Assembly (NCBI GenBank): GCA_023078555.1
Contig: CM041204.1
Coordinates: 1,460,923 to 1,524,922 of the forward strand
DNA length: 64,000 bases
DNA from: Ulva prolifera
Taxonomy: Eukaryota > Chlorophyta > Ulvophyceae > Ulvales > Ulvaceae
Direction: 5' to 3'
The translations under genes and the position numbers were made by a program. The stretch's first letter is position 1. Every line of letters starts with the position of its first letter. Below are positions 41,797 to 55,322 of the stretch, piece by piece. Under the pieces are notes generated by a model that ran no database searches, was not told the DNA's origin, and saw only the letters and a list, made by a program, of their open reading frames with translations.

Positions 41797-44472
41797 TTGG
41801 AGTCAAGTCAGCGGAGTAGAGTCAAGTCTAAGGAGTGGAGTGAAGTCCGTGGAGTCAAGTCCGTGGATTGGAGTCAAATCCACGGAGTCAGGTCTGTGGA
41901 GTCAAGTCAGCGGAATGGAGTCAAATCCGTGGAGTCAAGTCAGCGGAGTGGAGTGAAGTGCGTGGAGTCAAGTCCGTGGAGTGGAGTCAAGTCCACGGAG
42001 GCAAGTCCGTGGAGTTAAGTCTGCGGACTCAAGTCAGCGGAGTAGAGTTAAGTTTGAGGAGTTGAGTGAAGTGCGTGGAGGGAAGTCAGCGGAGTGGAGT
42101 CAAGTCCGTGGAGTCAAGTCAGCGGAGTGGAGTGAAGTGCGTGGAGTCAAGTCCGTGGAGTGGAGTCAAGTCCACGGAGGCAAGTCCGTGGAGTCAAGTC
42201 CGCGGAGTCAAGTCAGCGGAGTAGAGTTAAGTCTAAGGAGTTGAGTGAAGTCCGTGGAGTGAAGTCAGCGGAGTGGAGTCAAGTCCTTGGATTCAAGTCC
42301 GTGGAGTGGAGTCAAGTCCACGGAGGCAAGTCAACAGAGTGGAGTGCAGTGCGTGGAGTCAAGTCAGCGGAGTGGAGTGAAGTCCGTGGATTCAAGTCCG
42401 TGGAGTGGAGTCAAGTCCACGGAGGCAAGTCAACAGAGTGGAGTGCAGTGCGTGGAGTCAAGTCAGCGGAGTGGAGTCAAGTCCGTGGAGTCAAGTCCGT
42501 GGAGTGGAGTCAAGTCCACGGAGTCAAGTCTGTGGAGTAAAGTCCGTGGAGTCAAGTCAGCGGAGTGGAGTGGAGTCCGTGGAGTCAAGTCCGTGGAGTG
42601 GAGTCAAGTCCACGGAGGCAAGTCAGCAGAGTGGAGTGCAGTGCGTGGAGTCAAGTCAGCGGAGTGGAGTCAAGTCCGTGGATTCAAGTCCGTGGAGTAG
42701 AGTCAAGTCCACGGAGGCAAGTCAACAGAGTGGAGTGCAGTGCGTGGAGTCAAGTCAGCGGAGTGGAGTCAAGTCCGTGGAGTCAAGTCCGTGGAGTGGA
42801 GTCAAGTCCACGGAGGCAAGTCAACAGAGTGGAGTGCAGTGCGTGGAGTCAAGTCAGCGGAGTGGAGTGAAGTCCGTGGATTCAAGTCCGTGGAGTGGAG
42901 TCAAGTCCACGGAGGCAAGTCAACAGAGTGGAGTGCAGTGCGTGGAGTCAAGTCAGCGGAGTGGAGTGAAGACCGTGGAGTCAAGTCCGTGGAGTGGAGT
43001 CAAGTCCGTGGAGTCAAGTCAGCAGAGTGGAGTGCAGTGCGTGGAGTCAAGTCCGTGGACTGGAGTCAAATCCACGGAGTCAAGTCTGTGGAGTCAATTC
43101 AGCGGAGTGGAGTCAAATCCGTTGAGTCAAGTCCTTGGAGTCAAGTCAGCGGAGTAGAGTCAAGTCTAAGGAGTGGAGTGAAGTCCGTGGAGTCAAGTCC
43201 GTGGATTGGAGTCAAATCCACGGAGTCAGGTCTGTGGAGTCAAGTCAGCGGAATGGAGTCAAATCCGTGGAGTCAAGTCAGCGGAGTGGAGTGAAGTGCG
43301 TGGAGTCAAGTCCGTGGAGTGGAGTCAAGTCCACGGAGGCAAGTCCGTGGAGTTAAGTCTGCGGACTCAAGTCAGCGGAGTAGAGTTAAGTTTGAGGAGT
43401 TGAGTGAAGTGCGTGGAGGGAAGTCAGCGGAGTGGAGTCAAGTCCGTGGAGTCAAGTCAGCGGAGTGGAGTGAAGTGCGTGGAGTCAAGTCCGTGGAGTG
43501 GAGTCAAGTCCACGGAGGCAAGTCCGTGGAGTCAAGTCCGCGGAGTCAAGTCAGCGGAGTAGAGTTAAGTCTAAGGAGTTGAGTGAAGTCCGTGGAGTGA
43601 AGTCAGCGGAGTGGAGTCAAGTCCTTGGATTCAAGTCCGTGGAGTGGAGTCAAGTCCACGGAGGCAAGTCAACAGAGTGGAGTGCAGTGCGTGGAGTCAA
43701 GTCAGCGGAGTGGAGTGAAGTCCGTGGATTCAAGTCCGTGGAGTGGAGTCAAGTCCACGGAGGCAAGTCAACAGAGTGGAGTGCAGTGCGTGGAGTCAAG
43801 TCAGCGGAGTGGAGTCAAGTCCGTGGAGTCAAGTCCGTGGAGTGGAGTCAAGTCCACGGAGTCAAGTCTGTGGAGTAAAGTCCGTGGAGTCAAGTCAGCG
43901 GAGTGGAGTGGAGTCCGTGGAGTCAAGTCCGTGGAGTGGAGTCAAGTCCACGGAGGCAAGTCAGCAGAGTGGAGTGCAGTGCGTGGAGTCAAGTCAGCGG
44001 AGTGGAGTCAAGTCCGTGGATTCAAGTCCGTGGAGTAGAGTCAAGTCCACGGAGGCAAGTCAACAGAGTGGAGTGCAGTGCGTGGAGTCAAGTCAGCGGA
44101 GTGGAGTCAAGTCCGTGGAGTCAAGTCCGTGGAGTGGAGTCAAGTCTGTGGAGTAAAGTCTGTGGAGTAAAGTCCGTGGAGTCAAGTCAGCGGAGTGGAG
44201 TGGAGTCCGTGGAGTCAAGTCCGTGGAGTGGAGTCAAGTCCACGGAGTCAAGTCTGTGGAGTAAAGTCCGTGGAGTCAAGTCAGCGGAGTGGAGTCGAGT
44301 CCGTGGAGTCAAGTCAGCGGAGTGGAGTCAAGTCCGTGGAGTCAAGTCAGCGGAGTGGAGTCAAGTCCGTGGAGTCAAGTCAGCGGAGTGGAGTGCAGTG
44401 CGTGGAGTCAAGTCAGCAGAGTGGAGTGCAGTGCGTGGAGTCAAGTCCGTGGAGTGGAGTCAAGTCCACGGA
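41797..44472 (+). repeat. satellite higher-order repeat, 2 x 1,338 bp
   Basis: The unit-variant order from 41797 is repeated with an exact offset of 1,338 bp (for example 41797/43135, 41981/43319, 42160/43498, 42287/43625), for at least 900 bp. This is a recent block duplication. Confidence 0.85.
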
Positions 44473-44712
44473 GGCAAGTCTGTGGAGTCAATTCAGCGGA
44501 GTGGAGTCAAATCCGTTGAGTCAAGTCTTTGGAGTCAAGTCAGCGGAGTAGAGTCAAGTCTAAGGAGTGGAGTGAAGTCCGTGGAGTCAAGTCCGTGGAT
44601 TGGAGTCAAATCCACGGAGTCAGGTCTGTGGAGTCAAGTCAGCGGAATGGAGTCAAATCCGTGGAGTCAAGTCAGCGGAGTGGAGTGAAGTGCGTGCAGT
44701 CAAGTCCGTGGA

Positions 44713-47700
44713 GTGGAGTCAAGTCCACGGAGGCAAGTCCGTGGAGTCAAGTCTGCGGAGTCAAGTCAGCGGAGTAGAGTTAAGTTTGAGGAGTTGAGTG
44801 AAGTGCGTGGAGGGAAGTCAGCGGAGTGGAGTCAAGTCCGTGGAGTCAAGTCAGCGGAGTGGAGTGAAGTGCGTGGAGTCAAGTCCGTGGAGTGGAGTCA
44901 AGTCCACGGAGGCAAGTACGTGGAGTCAAGTCCGCAGAGTCAAGTCAGTGGAGTAGAGTTAAGTCTACGGAGTGGAGTGAAGTCCGTGGAGTCAAGTCCG
45001 TGGATTGGAGTCAAATCCACGGAGTCAAGTCGGTGGAGTCAAGTCAGCGGATTGGAGTCAAATCCGTGGAGTCAAGTCCTTGGAGTCAAGTCCGTGGAGT
45101 GGAGTCAAGTCCGTGGAGTCAAGTCAGCAGAGTGGAGTGCAGTGCGTGGAGTCAAGTCCGTGGAGTGGAGTCAAGTCCGTGGAGTCAAGTCAGCGGAGTG
45201 GAGTGAAGTCCGTGGAGTCAAGTCCGTGGAGTCAAGTCAGCGGAGTGGAGTCAAATCCGTGGAGTCAAGTCCTTGGAGTCAAGTCCGTGGAGTAGATTCA
45301 AGTCCGTGGAGTCAAGTCAGCAGAGTGGAGTGCAGTGCGTGGAGTCAAGTCCGTGGAGTGGAGTCAAGTCCACGGAGGCAAGTCAACAGAGTGGAGTGCA
45401 GTGCGTGGAGTCAAGTCAGCGGAGTGGAGTCAAATCCGTGGAGTCAAGTCCTTGGAGTCAAGTCCGTGGAGTAGAGTCAAGTCCGTGGAGTCAAGTGAGC
45501 AGAGTGGAGTGCAGTGCGTGGAGTCAAGTCAGCAGAGTGGAGTGCAGTGCGTGGAGTCAAGTCCGTGGAGTGGAGTCAAGTCCACGGAGGCAAGTCTGTG
45601 GAGTCAATTCAGCGGAGTGGAGTCAAATCCGTTGAGTCAAGTCCTTGGAGTCAAGTCAGCGGAGTAGAGTCAAGTCTAAGGAGTGGAGTGAAGTCCGTGG
45701 AGTCAAGTCCGTGGATTGGAGTCAAATCCACGGAGTCAGGTCTGTGGAGTCAAGTCAGCGGAATGGAGTCAAATCCGTGGAGTCAAGTCAGCGGAGTGGA
45801 GTGAAGTGCGTGCAGTCAAGTCCGTGGAGTGGAGTCAAGTCCACGGAGGCAAGTCTGTGGAGTCAAGTCTGCGGAGTCAAGTCAGCGGATTGGAGTCAAA
45901 TCCGTGGAGTCAAGTCCTTGGAGTCAAGTCCGTGGAGTGGAGTCAAGTCCGTGGAGTCAAGTCAGCAGAGTGGAGTGCAGTGCGTGGTGTCAAGTTCGTG
46001 GAGTGGAGTCAAGTCCGTGGAGTCAAGTCCTTGGAGTCAAGTCCGTGGAGTAGATTCAAGTCCGTGGAGTCAAGTCAGGAGAGTGGAGTGCAGTGCGTGG
46101 AGTCAAGTCCGTGGAGTGGAGTCAAGTCCACGGAGGCAAGTCAACAGAGTGGAGTGCAGTGCGTGGAGTCAAGTCAGCGGAGTGGAGTCAAATCCGTGGA
46201 GTCAAGTCCTTGGAGTCAAGTCCGTGGAGTAGAGTCAAGTCCGTGGAGTCAAGTCAGCAGAGTGGAGTGCAGTGCGTGGAGTCAAGTCAGCAGAGTGGAG
46301 TGCAGTGCGTGGAGTCAAGTCAGCAGAGTGGAGTGCAGTGCGTGGAGTCAAGTCCGTGGAGTGGAGTCAAGTCCACGGAGGCAAGTCAGCAGAGTCAAGT
46401 CAGCGGAGTAGAGTTAAGTGTAAGGAATGGAGTGAAGTCCATGGAGTCAAGTCCGTGGAGTGGATTCAAGTCCGTGGAGTCAAGTCAGCGGAGTGGAGTG
46501 AAGTGCGTGGAGTTAAGTCCGTGGAGTGGAGTCAAGTCCACGGAGGCAAGTCCGTGGAGTCAAGTCCGCAGAGTCAAGTCAGTGGAGTAGAGTTAAGTCT
46601 ACGGAGTGGAGTGAAGTCCGTGGAGTCAAGTCCGTAGATTGGAGTCAAATCCACGGAGTCAAGTCGGTGGAGTCAAGTCAGCGGATTGGAGTCAAATCCG
46701 TGGAGTCAAGTCCTTGGAGTCAAGTCCGTGGAGTGGAGTCAAGTCCGTGGAGTCAAGTCAGCAGAGTGGAGTGCAGTGCGTGGAGCCAAGTCCGTGGAGT
46801 GGAGTCAAGTCCGTGGAGTCAAGTCAGCGGAGTGGAGTGAAGTCCGTGGAGTCAAGTCCGTGGAGTCAAGTCAGCGGAGTGGAGTCAAATCCGTGGAGTC
46901 AAGTCCTTGGAGTCAAGTCCGTGGAGTAGATTCAAGTCCGTGGAGTCAAGTCAGCAGAGTGGAGTGCAGTGCGTGGAGTCAAGTCAGCAGAGTGGAGTGC
47001 AGTGCGTGGAGTCAAGTCCGTGGAGTGGAGTCAAGTCCACGGAGGCAAGTCCGCGGAGTCAAGTCAGCGGAGTAGAGTTAAGTGTAAGGAATGGAGTGAA
47101 GTCCATGGAGTCAAGGCCGTGGAGTGGATTCAAGTCCGTGGAGTCAAGTCAGCGGAGTGGAGTGAAGTGCGTGGAGTCAAGTCCGTGGAGTGGAGTCAAG
47201 TCCGTGGAGTCAAGTCAGCGGAGTGGAGTGAAGTCCGTGGATTCAAGTCCGTGGAGTGGAGTCAAGTCCACGGAGGCAAGTCCGTGGAGTCAAGTCCGCG
47301 GAGTCAAGTCAGCAGAGTAAAGTCTACGGAGTGGAGTGAAGACCGTGGAGTCAAGTCCGTGGAGTGGAGTCAAGTCCGTGGAGTCAAGTCAGCAGAGTGG
47401 AGTGCAGTGCGTGGAGTCAAGTCCGTGGACTGGAGTCAAATCCGTTGAGTCAAGTCCTTGGAGTCAAGTCAGCGGAGTAGAGTCAAGTATAAGGAGTGGA
47501 GTGAAGTCCGTGGAGTCAAGTCCGTGGATTGGAGTCAAATCCACGGAGTCAGGTCTGTGGAGTCAAGTCAGCGGAACGGAGTCAAATCCGTGGAGTCAAG
47601 TCAGCGGAGTGGAGTGAAGTGCGTGGAGTCAAGTCCGTGGAGTGGAGTCAAGTCCACGGAGGCAAGTCCGCGGAGTCAAGTCAGCGGAGTAGAGTTAAGT

Positions 47701-50700
47701 GTAAGGAATGGAGTGAAGTCCATGGAGTCAAGGCCGTGGAGTGGATTCAAGTCCGTGGAGTCAAGTCAGCGGAGTGGAGTGAAGTGCGTGGAGTCAAGTC
47801 CGTGGAGTGGAGTCAAGTCCGTGGAGTCAAGTCAGCGGAGTGGAGTGAAGTCCGTGGATTCAAGTCCGTGGAGTGGAGTCAAGTCCACGGAGGCAAGTCC
47901 GTGGAGTCAAGTCCGCGGAGTCAAGTCAGCAGAGTAGAGTTAAGTCTACGGAGTGGAGTGAAGACCGTGGAGTCAAGTCCGTGGAGTGGAGTCAAGTCCG
48001 TGGAGTCAAGTCAGCAGAGTGGAGTGCAGTGCGTGGAGTCAAGTCCGTGGACTGGAGTCAAATCCGTTGAGTCAAGTCCTTGGAGTCAAGTCAGCGGAGT
48101 AGAGTCAAGTCTAAGGAGTGGAGTGAAGTCCGTGGAGTCAAGTCCGTGGATTGGAGTCAAATCCACGGAGTCAGGTCTGTGGAGTCAAGTCAGCGGAATG
48201 GAGTCAAATCCGTGGAGTCAAGTCAGCGGAGTGGAGTGAAGTGCGTGGAGTCAAGTCCGTGGAGTGGAGTCAAGTTCACGGAGGCAAGTCCGTGGAGTCA
48301 AGTCTGCGGAGTCAAGTCAGCGGAGTAGAGTTAAGTTTGAGGAGTTGAGTGAAGTGCGTGGAGGGAAGTCAGCGGAGTGGAGTCAAGTCCGTGGAGTCAA
48401 GTCAGCGGAGTGGAGTGAAGTGCGTGGAGTCAAGTCCGTGGAGTGGAGTCAAGTCCACGGAGTCAAATCCGTTGAGTCAAGTCCTTGGAGTCAAGTCAGC
48501 GGAGTAGAGTCAAGTATAAGGAGTGGAGTGAAGTCCGTGGAGTCAAGTCCGTGGATTGGAGTCAAATCCACGGAGTCAGGTCTGTGGAGTCAAGTCAGCG
48601 GAACGGAGTCAAATCCGTGGAGTCAAGTCAGCGGAGTGGAGTGAAGTGCGTGGAGTCAAGTCCGTGGAGTGGAGTCAAGTCCACGGAGGCAAGTCCGTGG
48701 AGTCAAGTCTGCGGAGTCAAGTCAGCGGAGTAGAGTTAAGTTTGAGGAGTTGAGTGAAGTGCGTGGAGGGAAGTCAGCGGAATGGAGTCAAATCCGTGGA
48801 GTCAAGTCAGCGGAGTGGAGTGAAGTGCGTGGAGTCAAGTCCGTGGAGTGGAGTCAAGTCCACGGAGGCAAGTCCGTGGAGTCAAGTCTGCGGAGTCAAG
48901 TCAGCGGAGTAGAGTTAAGTTTGAGGAGTTGAGTGAAGTGCGTGGAGGGAAGTCAGCGGAGTGGAGTCAAGTCCGTGGAGTCAAGTCAGCGGAGTGGAGT
49001 GAAGTGCGTGGAGTCAAGTCCGTGGAGTGGAGTCAAGTCCACGGAGGCAAGTACGTGGAGTCAAGTCCGCAGAGTCAAGTCAGTGGAGTAGAGTTAAGTC
49101 TACGGAGTGGAGTGAAGTCCGTGGAGTCAAGTCTGTGGATTGGAGTCAAATCCACGGAGTCAAGTCGGTGGAGTCAAGTCAGCGGATTGGAGTCAAATCC
49201 GTGGAGTCAAGTCCTTGGAGTCAAGTCCGTGGAGTGGAGTCAAGTCCGTGGAGTCAAGTCAGCAGAGTGGAGTGCAGTGCGTGGAGTCAAGTCCGTGGAG
49301 TGGAGTCAAGTCCGTGGAGTCAAGTCAGCGGAGTGGAGTGAAGTCCGTGGAGTCAAGTCCGTGGAGTCAAGTCAGCGGAGTGGAGTCAAATCCGTGGAGT
49401 CAAGTCCTTGGAGTCAAGTCCGTGGAGTAGATTCAAGTCCGTGGAGTCAAGCCAGCAGAGTGGAGTGCAGTGCGTGGAGTCAAGTCCGTGGAGTGGAGTC
49501 AAGTCCACGGAGGCAAGTCAACAGAGTGGAGTGCAGTGCGTGGAGTCAAGTCAGCGGAGTGGAGTCAAATCCGTGGAGTCAAGTCCTTGGAGTCAAGTCC
49601 GTGGAGTAGAGTCAAGTCCGTGGAGTCAAGTCAGCAGAGTGGAGTGCAGTGCGTGGAGTCAAGTCAGCAGAGTGGAGTGCAGTGCGTGGAGTCAAGTCCG
49701 TGGAGTGGAGTCAAGTCCACGGAGGCAAGTCTGTGGAGTCAATTCAGCGGAGTGGAGTCAAATCCGTTGAGTCAAGTCCTTGGAGTCAAGTCAGCGGAGT
49801 AGAGTCAAGTCTAAGGAGTGGAGTGAAGTCCGTGGAGTCAAGTCCGTGGATTGGAGTCAAATCCACGGAGTCAGGTCTGTGGAGTCAAGTCAGCGGAATG
49901 GAGTCAAATCCGTGGAGTCAAGTCAGCGGAGTGGAGTGAAGTGCGTGGAGTCAAGTCCGTGGAGTGGAGTCAAGTCCACGGAGGCAAGTCCGTGGAGTCA
50001 AGTCTGCGGAGTCAAGTCAGCGGATTGGAGTCAAATCCGTGGAGTCAAGTCCTTGGAGTCAAGTCCGTGGAGTGGAGTCAAGTCCGTGGAGTCAAGTCAG
50101 CAGAGTGGAGTGCAGTGCGTGGTGTCAAGTTCGTGGAGTGGAGTCAAGTCCGTGGAGTCAAGTCCTTGGAGTCAAGTCCGTGGAGTAGATTCAAGTCCGT
50201 GGAGTCAAGTCAGCAGAGTGGAGTGCAGTGCGTGGAGTCAAGTCCGTGGAGTGGAGTCAAGTCCACGGAGGCAAGTCAACAGAGTGGAGTGCAGTGCGTG
50301 GAGTCAAGTCAGCGGAGTGGAGTCAAATCCGTGGAGTCAAGTCCTTGGAGTCAAGTCCGTGGAGTAGAGTCAAGTCCGTGGAGTCAAGTCAGCAGAGTGG
50401 AGTGCAGTGCGTGGAGTCAAGTCAGCAGAGTGGAGTGCAGTGCGTGGAGTCAAGTCAGCAGAGTGGAGTGCAGTGCGTGGAGTCAAGTCCGTGGAGTGGA
50501 GTCAAGTCCACGGAGGCAAGTCAGCAGAGTCAAGTCAGCGGAGTAGAGTTAAGTGTAAGGAATGGAGTGAAGTCCATGGAGTCAAGTCCGTGGAGTGGAT
50601 TCAAGTCCGTGGAGTCAAGTCAGCGGAGTGGAGTGAAGTGCGTGGAGTCAAGTCCGTGGAGTGGAGTCAAGTCCACGGAGGCAAGTCCGTGGAGTCAAGT

Positions 50701-51064
50701 CCGCAGAGTCAAGTCAGTGGAGTAGAGTTAAGTCTACGGAGTGGAGTGAAGTCCGTGGAGTCAAGTCCGTGGATTGGAGTCAAATCCACGGAGTCAAGTC
50801 GGTGGAGTCAAGTCAGCGGATTGGAGTCAAATCCGTGGAGTCAAGTCCTTGGAGTCAAGTCCGTGGAGTGGAGTCAAGTCCGTGGAGTCAAGTCAGCAGA
50901 GTGGAGTGCAGTGCGTGGAGCCAAGTCCGTGGAGTGGAGTCAAGTCCGTGGAGTCAAGTCAGCGGAGTGGAGTGAAGTCCGTGGAGTCAAGTCCGTGGAG
51001 TCAAGTCAGCGGAGTGGAGTCAAATCCGTGGAGTCAAGTCCTTGGAGTCAAGTCCGTGGAGTAG
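44713..51064 (+). repeat. satellite higher-order repeat, offset 4,135 bp
   Basis: Variant order at 44713-46929 recurs at 48848-51064 with a constant 4,135-bp offset at many points (44892/49027, 45273/49408, 45716/49851, 46526/50661). A related step of 4,244 bp links 40648 to 44892, and one of 4,130 bp links 56096 to 60226. A 697-bp tandem step (50661/51358) lies inside. Confidence 0.85.
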
Positions 51065-52308
51065 AGTCAAGTCCGTGGAGTCAAGTCAGCAGAGTGGAGT
51101 GCAGTGCGTGGAGTCAAGTCAGCAGAGTGGAGTGCAGTGCGTGGAGTCAAGTCAGCAGAGTGGAGTGCAGTGCGTGGAGTCAAGTCCGTGGAGTGGAGTC
51201 AAGTCCACGGAGGCAAGTCAGCAGAGTCAAGTCAGCGGAGTAGAGTTAAGTGTAAGGAATGGAGTGAAGTCCATGGAGTCAAGTCCGTGGAGTGGATTCA
51301 AGTCCGTGGAGTCAAGTCAGCGGAGTGGAGTGAAGTGCGTGGAGTTAAGTCCGTGGAGTGGAGTCAAGTCCACGGAGGCAAGTCCGTGGAGTCAAGTCCG
51401 CAGAGTCAAGTCAGTGGAGTAGAGTTAAGTCTACGGAGTGGAGTGAAGTCCGTGGAGTCAAGTCCGTGGATTGGAGTCAAATCCACGGAGTCAAGTCGGT
51501 GGAGTCAAGTCAGCGGATTGGAGTCAAATCCGTGGAGTCAAGTCCTTGGAGTCAAGTCCTTGGAGTGGAGTCAAGTCCGTGGAGTCAAGTCAGCAGAGTG
51601 GAGTGCAGTGCGTGGAGCCAAGTCCGTGGAGTGGAGTCAAGTCCGTGGAGTCAAGTCAGCGGAGTGGAGTGAAGTCCGTGGAGTCAAGTCCGTGGAGTCA
51701 AGTCAGCGGAGTGGAGTCAAATCCGTGGAGTCAAGTCCTTGGAGTCAAGTCCGTGGAGTAGATTCAAGTCCGTGGAGTCAAGTCAGCAGAGTGGAGTGCA
51801 GTGCGTGGAGTCAAGTCAGCAGAGTGGAGTGCAGTGCGTGGAGTCAAGTCCGTGGAGTGGAGTCAAGTCCACGGAGGCAAGTCCGCGGAGTCAAGTCAGC
51901 GGAGTAGAGTTAAGTGTAAGGAATGGAGTGAAGTCCATGGAGTCAAGGCCGTGGAGTGGATTCAAGTCCGTGGAGTCAAGTCAGCGGAGTGGAGTGAAGT
52001 GCGTGGAGTCAAGTCCGTGGAGTCGAGTCAAGTCCGTGGAGTCAAGTCAGCGGAGTGGAGTGAAGTCCGTGGATTCAAGTCCGTGGAGTGGAGTCAAGTC
52101 CACGGAGGCAAGTCCGTGGAGTCAAGTCCGCGGAGTCAAGTCAGCAGAGTAGAGTTAAGTTTGAGGAGTTGAGTGAAGTGCGTGGAGGGAAGTCAGCGGA
52201 GTGGAGTCAAGTCCGTGGAGTCAAGTCAGCGGAGTGGAGTGAAGTGCGTGGAGTCAAGTCCGTGGAGTGGAGTCAAGTCCACGGAGTCAAATCCGTTGAG
52301 TCAAGTCC

Positions 52309-55300
52309 TTGGAGTCAAGTCAGCGGAGTAGAGTCAAGTCTAAGGAGTGGAGTGAAGTCCGTGGAGTCAAGTCCGTGGATTGGAGTCAAATCCACGGAGT
52401 CAGGTCTGTGGAGTCAAGTCAGCGGAATGGAGTCAAATCCGTGGAGTCAAGTCAGCGGAGTGGAGTGAAGTGCGTGGAGTCAAGTCCGTGGAGTGGAGTC
52501 AAGTCCAAGGAGGCAAGTCCGTGGAGTCAAGTCTGCGGAGTCAAGTCAGCGGAGTAGAGTTAAGTTTGAGGAGTTGAGTGAAGTGCGTGGAGGGAAGTCA
52601 GCGGAGTGGAGTCAAGTCCGTGGAGTCAAGTCAGCGGAGTGGAGTGAAGTGCGTGGAGTCAAGTCCGTGGAGTGGAGTCAAGTCCACGGAGTCAAATCCG
52701 TTGAGTCAAGTCCTTGGAGTCAAGTCAGCGGAGTAGAGTCAAGTCTAAGGAGTGGAGTGAAGTCCGTGGAGTCAAGTCCGTGGATTGGAGTCAAATCCAC
52801 GGAGTCAGGTCTGTGGAGTCAAGTCAGCGGAATGGAGTCAAATCCGTGGAGTCAAGTCAGCGGAGTGGAGTGAAGTGCGTGGAGTCAAGTCCGTGGAGTG
52901 GAGTCAAGTCCACGGAGGCAAGTCCGTGGAGTCAAGTCTGCGGAGTCAAGTCAGCGGAGTAGAGTTAAGTTTGAGGAGTTGAGTGAAGTGCGTGGAGGGA
53001 AGTCAGCGGAATGGAGTCAAATCCGTGGAGTCAAGTCAGCGGAGTGGAGTGAAGTGCGTGGAGTCAAGTCCGTGGAGTGGAGTCAAGTCCACGGAGGCAA
53101 GTCCGTGGAGTCAAGTCTGCGGAGTCAAGTCAGCGGAGTAGAGTTAAGTTTGAGGAGTTGAGTGAAGTGCGTGGAGGGAAGTGAGCGGAGTGGAGTCAAG
53201 TCCGTGGAGTCAAGTCAGCGGAGTGGAGTGAAGTGCGTGGAGTCAAGTCCGTGGAGTGGAGTCAAGTCCACGGAGGCAAGTACGTGGAGTCAAGTCCGCA
53301 GAGTCAAGTCAGTGGAGTAGAGTTAAGTCTACGGAGTGGAGTGAAGTCCGTGGAGTCAAGTCCGTAGATTGGAGTCAAATCCACGGAGTCAAGTCGGTGG
53401 AGTCAAGTCAGCGGATTGGAGTCAAATCCGTGGAGTCAAGTCCTTGGAGTCAAGTCCGTGGAGCGGAGTCAAGTCCGTAGAGTCAAGTTAGCAGAGTGGA
53501 GTGCAGTGCGTGGAGTCAAGTCCGTGGAGTGGAGTCAAGTCCGTGGAGTCAAGTCAGCGGAGTGGAGTGAAGTCCGTGGAGTCAAGTCCGTGGAGTGGAG
53601 TCAAGTCCACGGAGGCAAGTCCGTGGAGTCAAGTCCGCGGAGTCAAGTCAGCAGAGTAGAGTTAAGTTTGAGGAGTTGAGTGAAGTGCGTGGAGGGAAGT
53701 CAGCGGAGTGGAGTCAAGTCCGTGGAGTCAAGTCAGCGGAGTGGAGTGAAGTGCGTGGAGTCAAGTCCGTGGAGTGGAGTCAAGTCCACGGAGTCAAATC
53801 CGTTGAGTCAAGTCCTTGGAGTCAAGTCAGCGGAGTAGAGTCAAGTCTAAGGAGTGGAGTGAAGTCCGTGGAGTCAAGTCCGTGGATTGGAGTCAAATCC
53901 ACGGAGTCAGGTCTGTGGAGTCAAGTCAGCGGAATGGAGTCAAATCCGTGGAGTCAAGTCAGCGGAGTGGAGTGAAGTGCGTGGAGTCAAGTCCGTGGAG
54001 TGGAGTCAAGTCCAAGGAGGCAAGTCCGTGGAGTCAAGTCTGCGGAGTCAAGTCAGCGGAGTAGAGTTTAGTTTGAGGAGTTGAGTGAAGTGCGTGGAGG
54101 GAAGTCAGCGGAGTGGAGTCAAGTCCGTGGAGTCAAGTCAGCGGAGTGGAGTGAAGTGCGTGGAGTCAAGTCCGTGGAGTGGAGTCAAGTCCACGGAGTC
54201 AAATCCGTTGAGTCAAGTCCTTGGAGTCAAGTCAGCGGAGTAGAGTCAAGTCTAAGGAGTGGAGTGAAGTCCGTGGAGTCAAGTCCGTGGATTGGAGTCA
54301 AATCCACGGAGTCAGGTCTGTGGAGTCAAGTCAGCGGAATGGAGTCAAATCCGTGGAGTCAAGTCAGCGGAGTGGAGTGAAGTGCGTGGAGTCAAGTCCG
54401 TGGAGTGGAGTCAAGTCCACGGAGGCAAGTCCGTGGAGTCAAGTCTGCGGAGTCAAGTCAGCGGAGTAGAGTTAAGTTTGAGGAGTTGAGTGAAGTGCGT
54501 GGAGGGAAGTCAGCGGAATGGAGTCAAATCCGTGGAGTCAAGTCAACGGAGTGGAGTGAAGTGCGTGGAGTCAAGTCCGTGGAGTGGAGTCAAGTCCACG
54601 GAGGCAAGTCCGTGGAGTCAAGTCTGCGGAGTCAAGTCAGCGAAGTAGAGTTAAGTTTGAGGAGTTGAGTGAAGTGCGTGGAGGGAAGTGAGCGGAGTGG
54701 AGTCAAGTCCGTGGAGTCAAGTCAGCGGAGTGGAGTGAAGTGCGTGGAGTCAAGTCCGTGGAGTGGAGTCAAGTCCACGGAGGCAAGTACGTGGAGTCAA
54801 GTCCGCAGAGTCAAGTCAGTGGAGTAGAGTTAAGTCTACGGAGTGGAGTGAAGTCCGTGGAGTCAAGTCCGTAGATTGGAGTCAAATCCACGGAGTCAAG
54901 TCGGTGGAGTCAAGTCAGCGGATTGGAGTCAAATCCGTGGAGTCAAGTCCTTGGAGTCAAGTCCGTGGAGTGGAGTCAAGTCCGTAGAGTCAAGTTAGCA
55001 GAGTGGAGTGCAGTGCGTGGAGTCAAGTCCGTGGAGTGGAGTCAAGTCCGTGGAGTCAAGTCAGCGGAGTGGAGTGAAGTCCGTGGAGTCAAGTCCGTGG
55101 AGTCAAGTCAGCGGAGTGGAGTCAAATCCGTGGAGTCAAGTCCTTGGAGTCAAGTCCGTGGAGTAGATTCAAGTCCGTGGAGTCAAGTCAGCAGAGTGGA
55201 GTGCAGTGCGTGGAGTCAAGTCCGTGGAGTGGAGTCAAGTCCACGGAGGCAAGTCAACAGAGTGGAGTGCAGTGCGTGGAGTCAAGTCAGCGGAGTGGAG

Positions 55301-55322
55301 TCAAATCCGTGGAGTCAAGTCG
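52309..55322 (+). repeat. satellite higher-order repeat, 2 x 1,507 bp with nested 405-bp repeats
   Basis: 52309/53816, 52380/53887 and 52785/54292 are offset by 1,507 bp. Inside each block 405-bp tandem copies occur (52309/52714, 53816/54221; also 48080/48485 further left) and 179-bp copies (48669/48848). Confidence 0.8.
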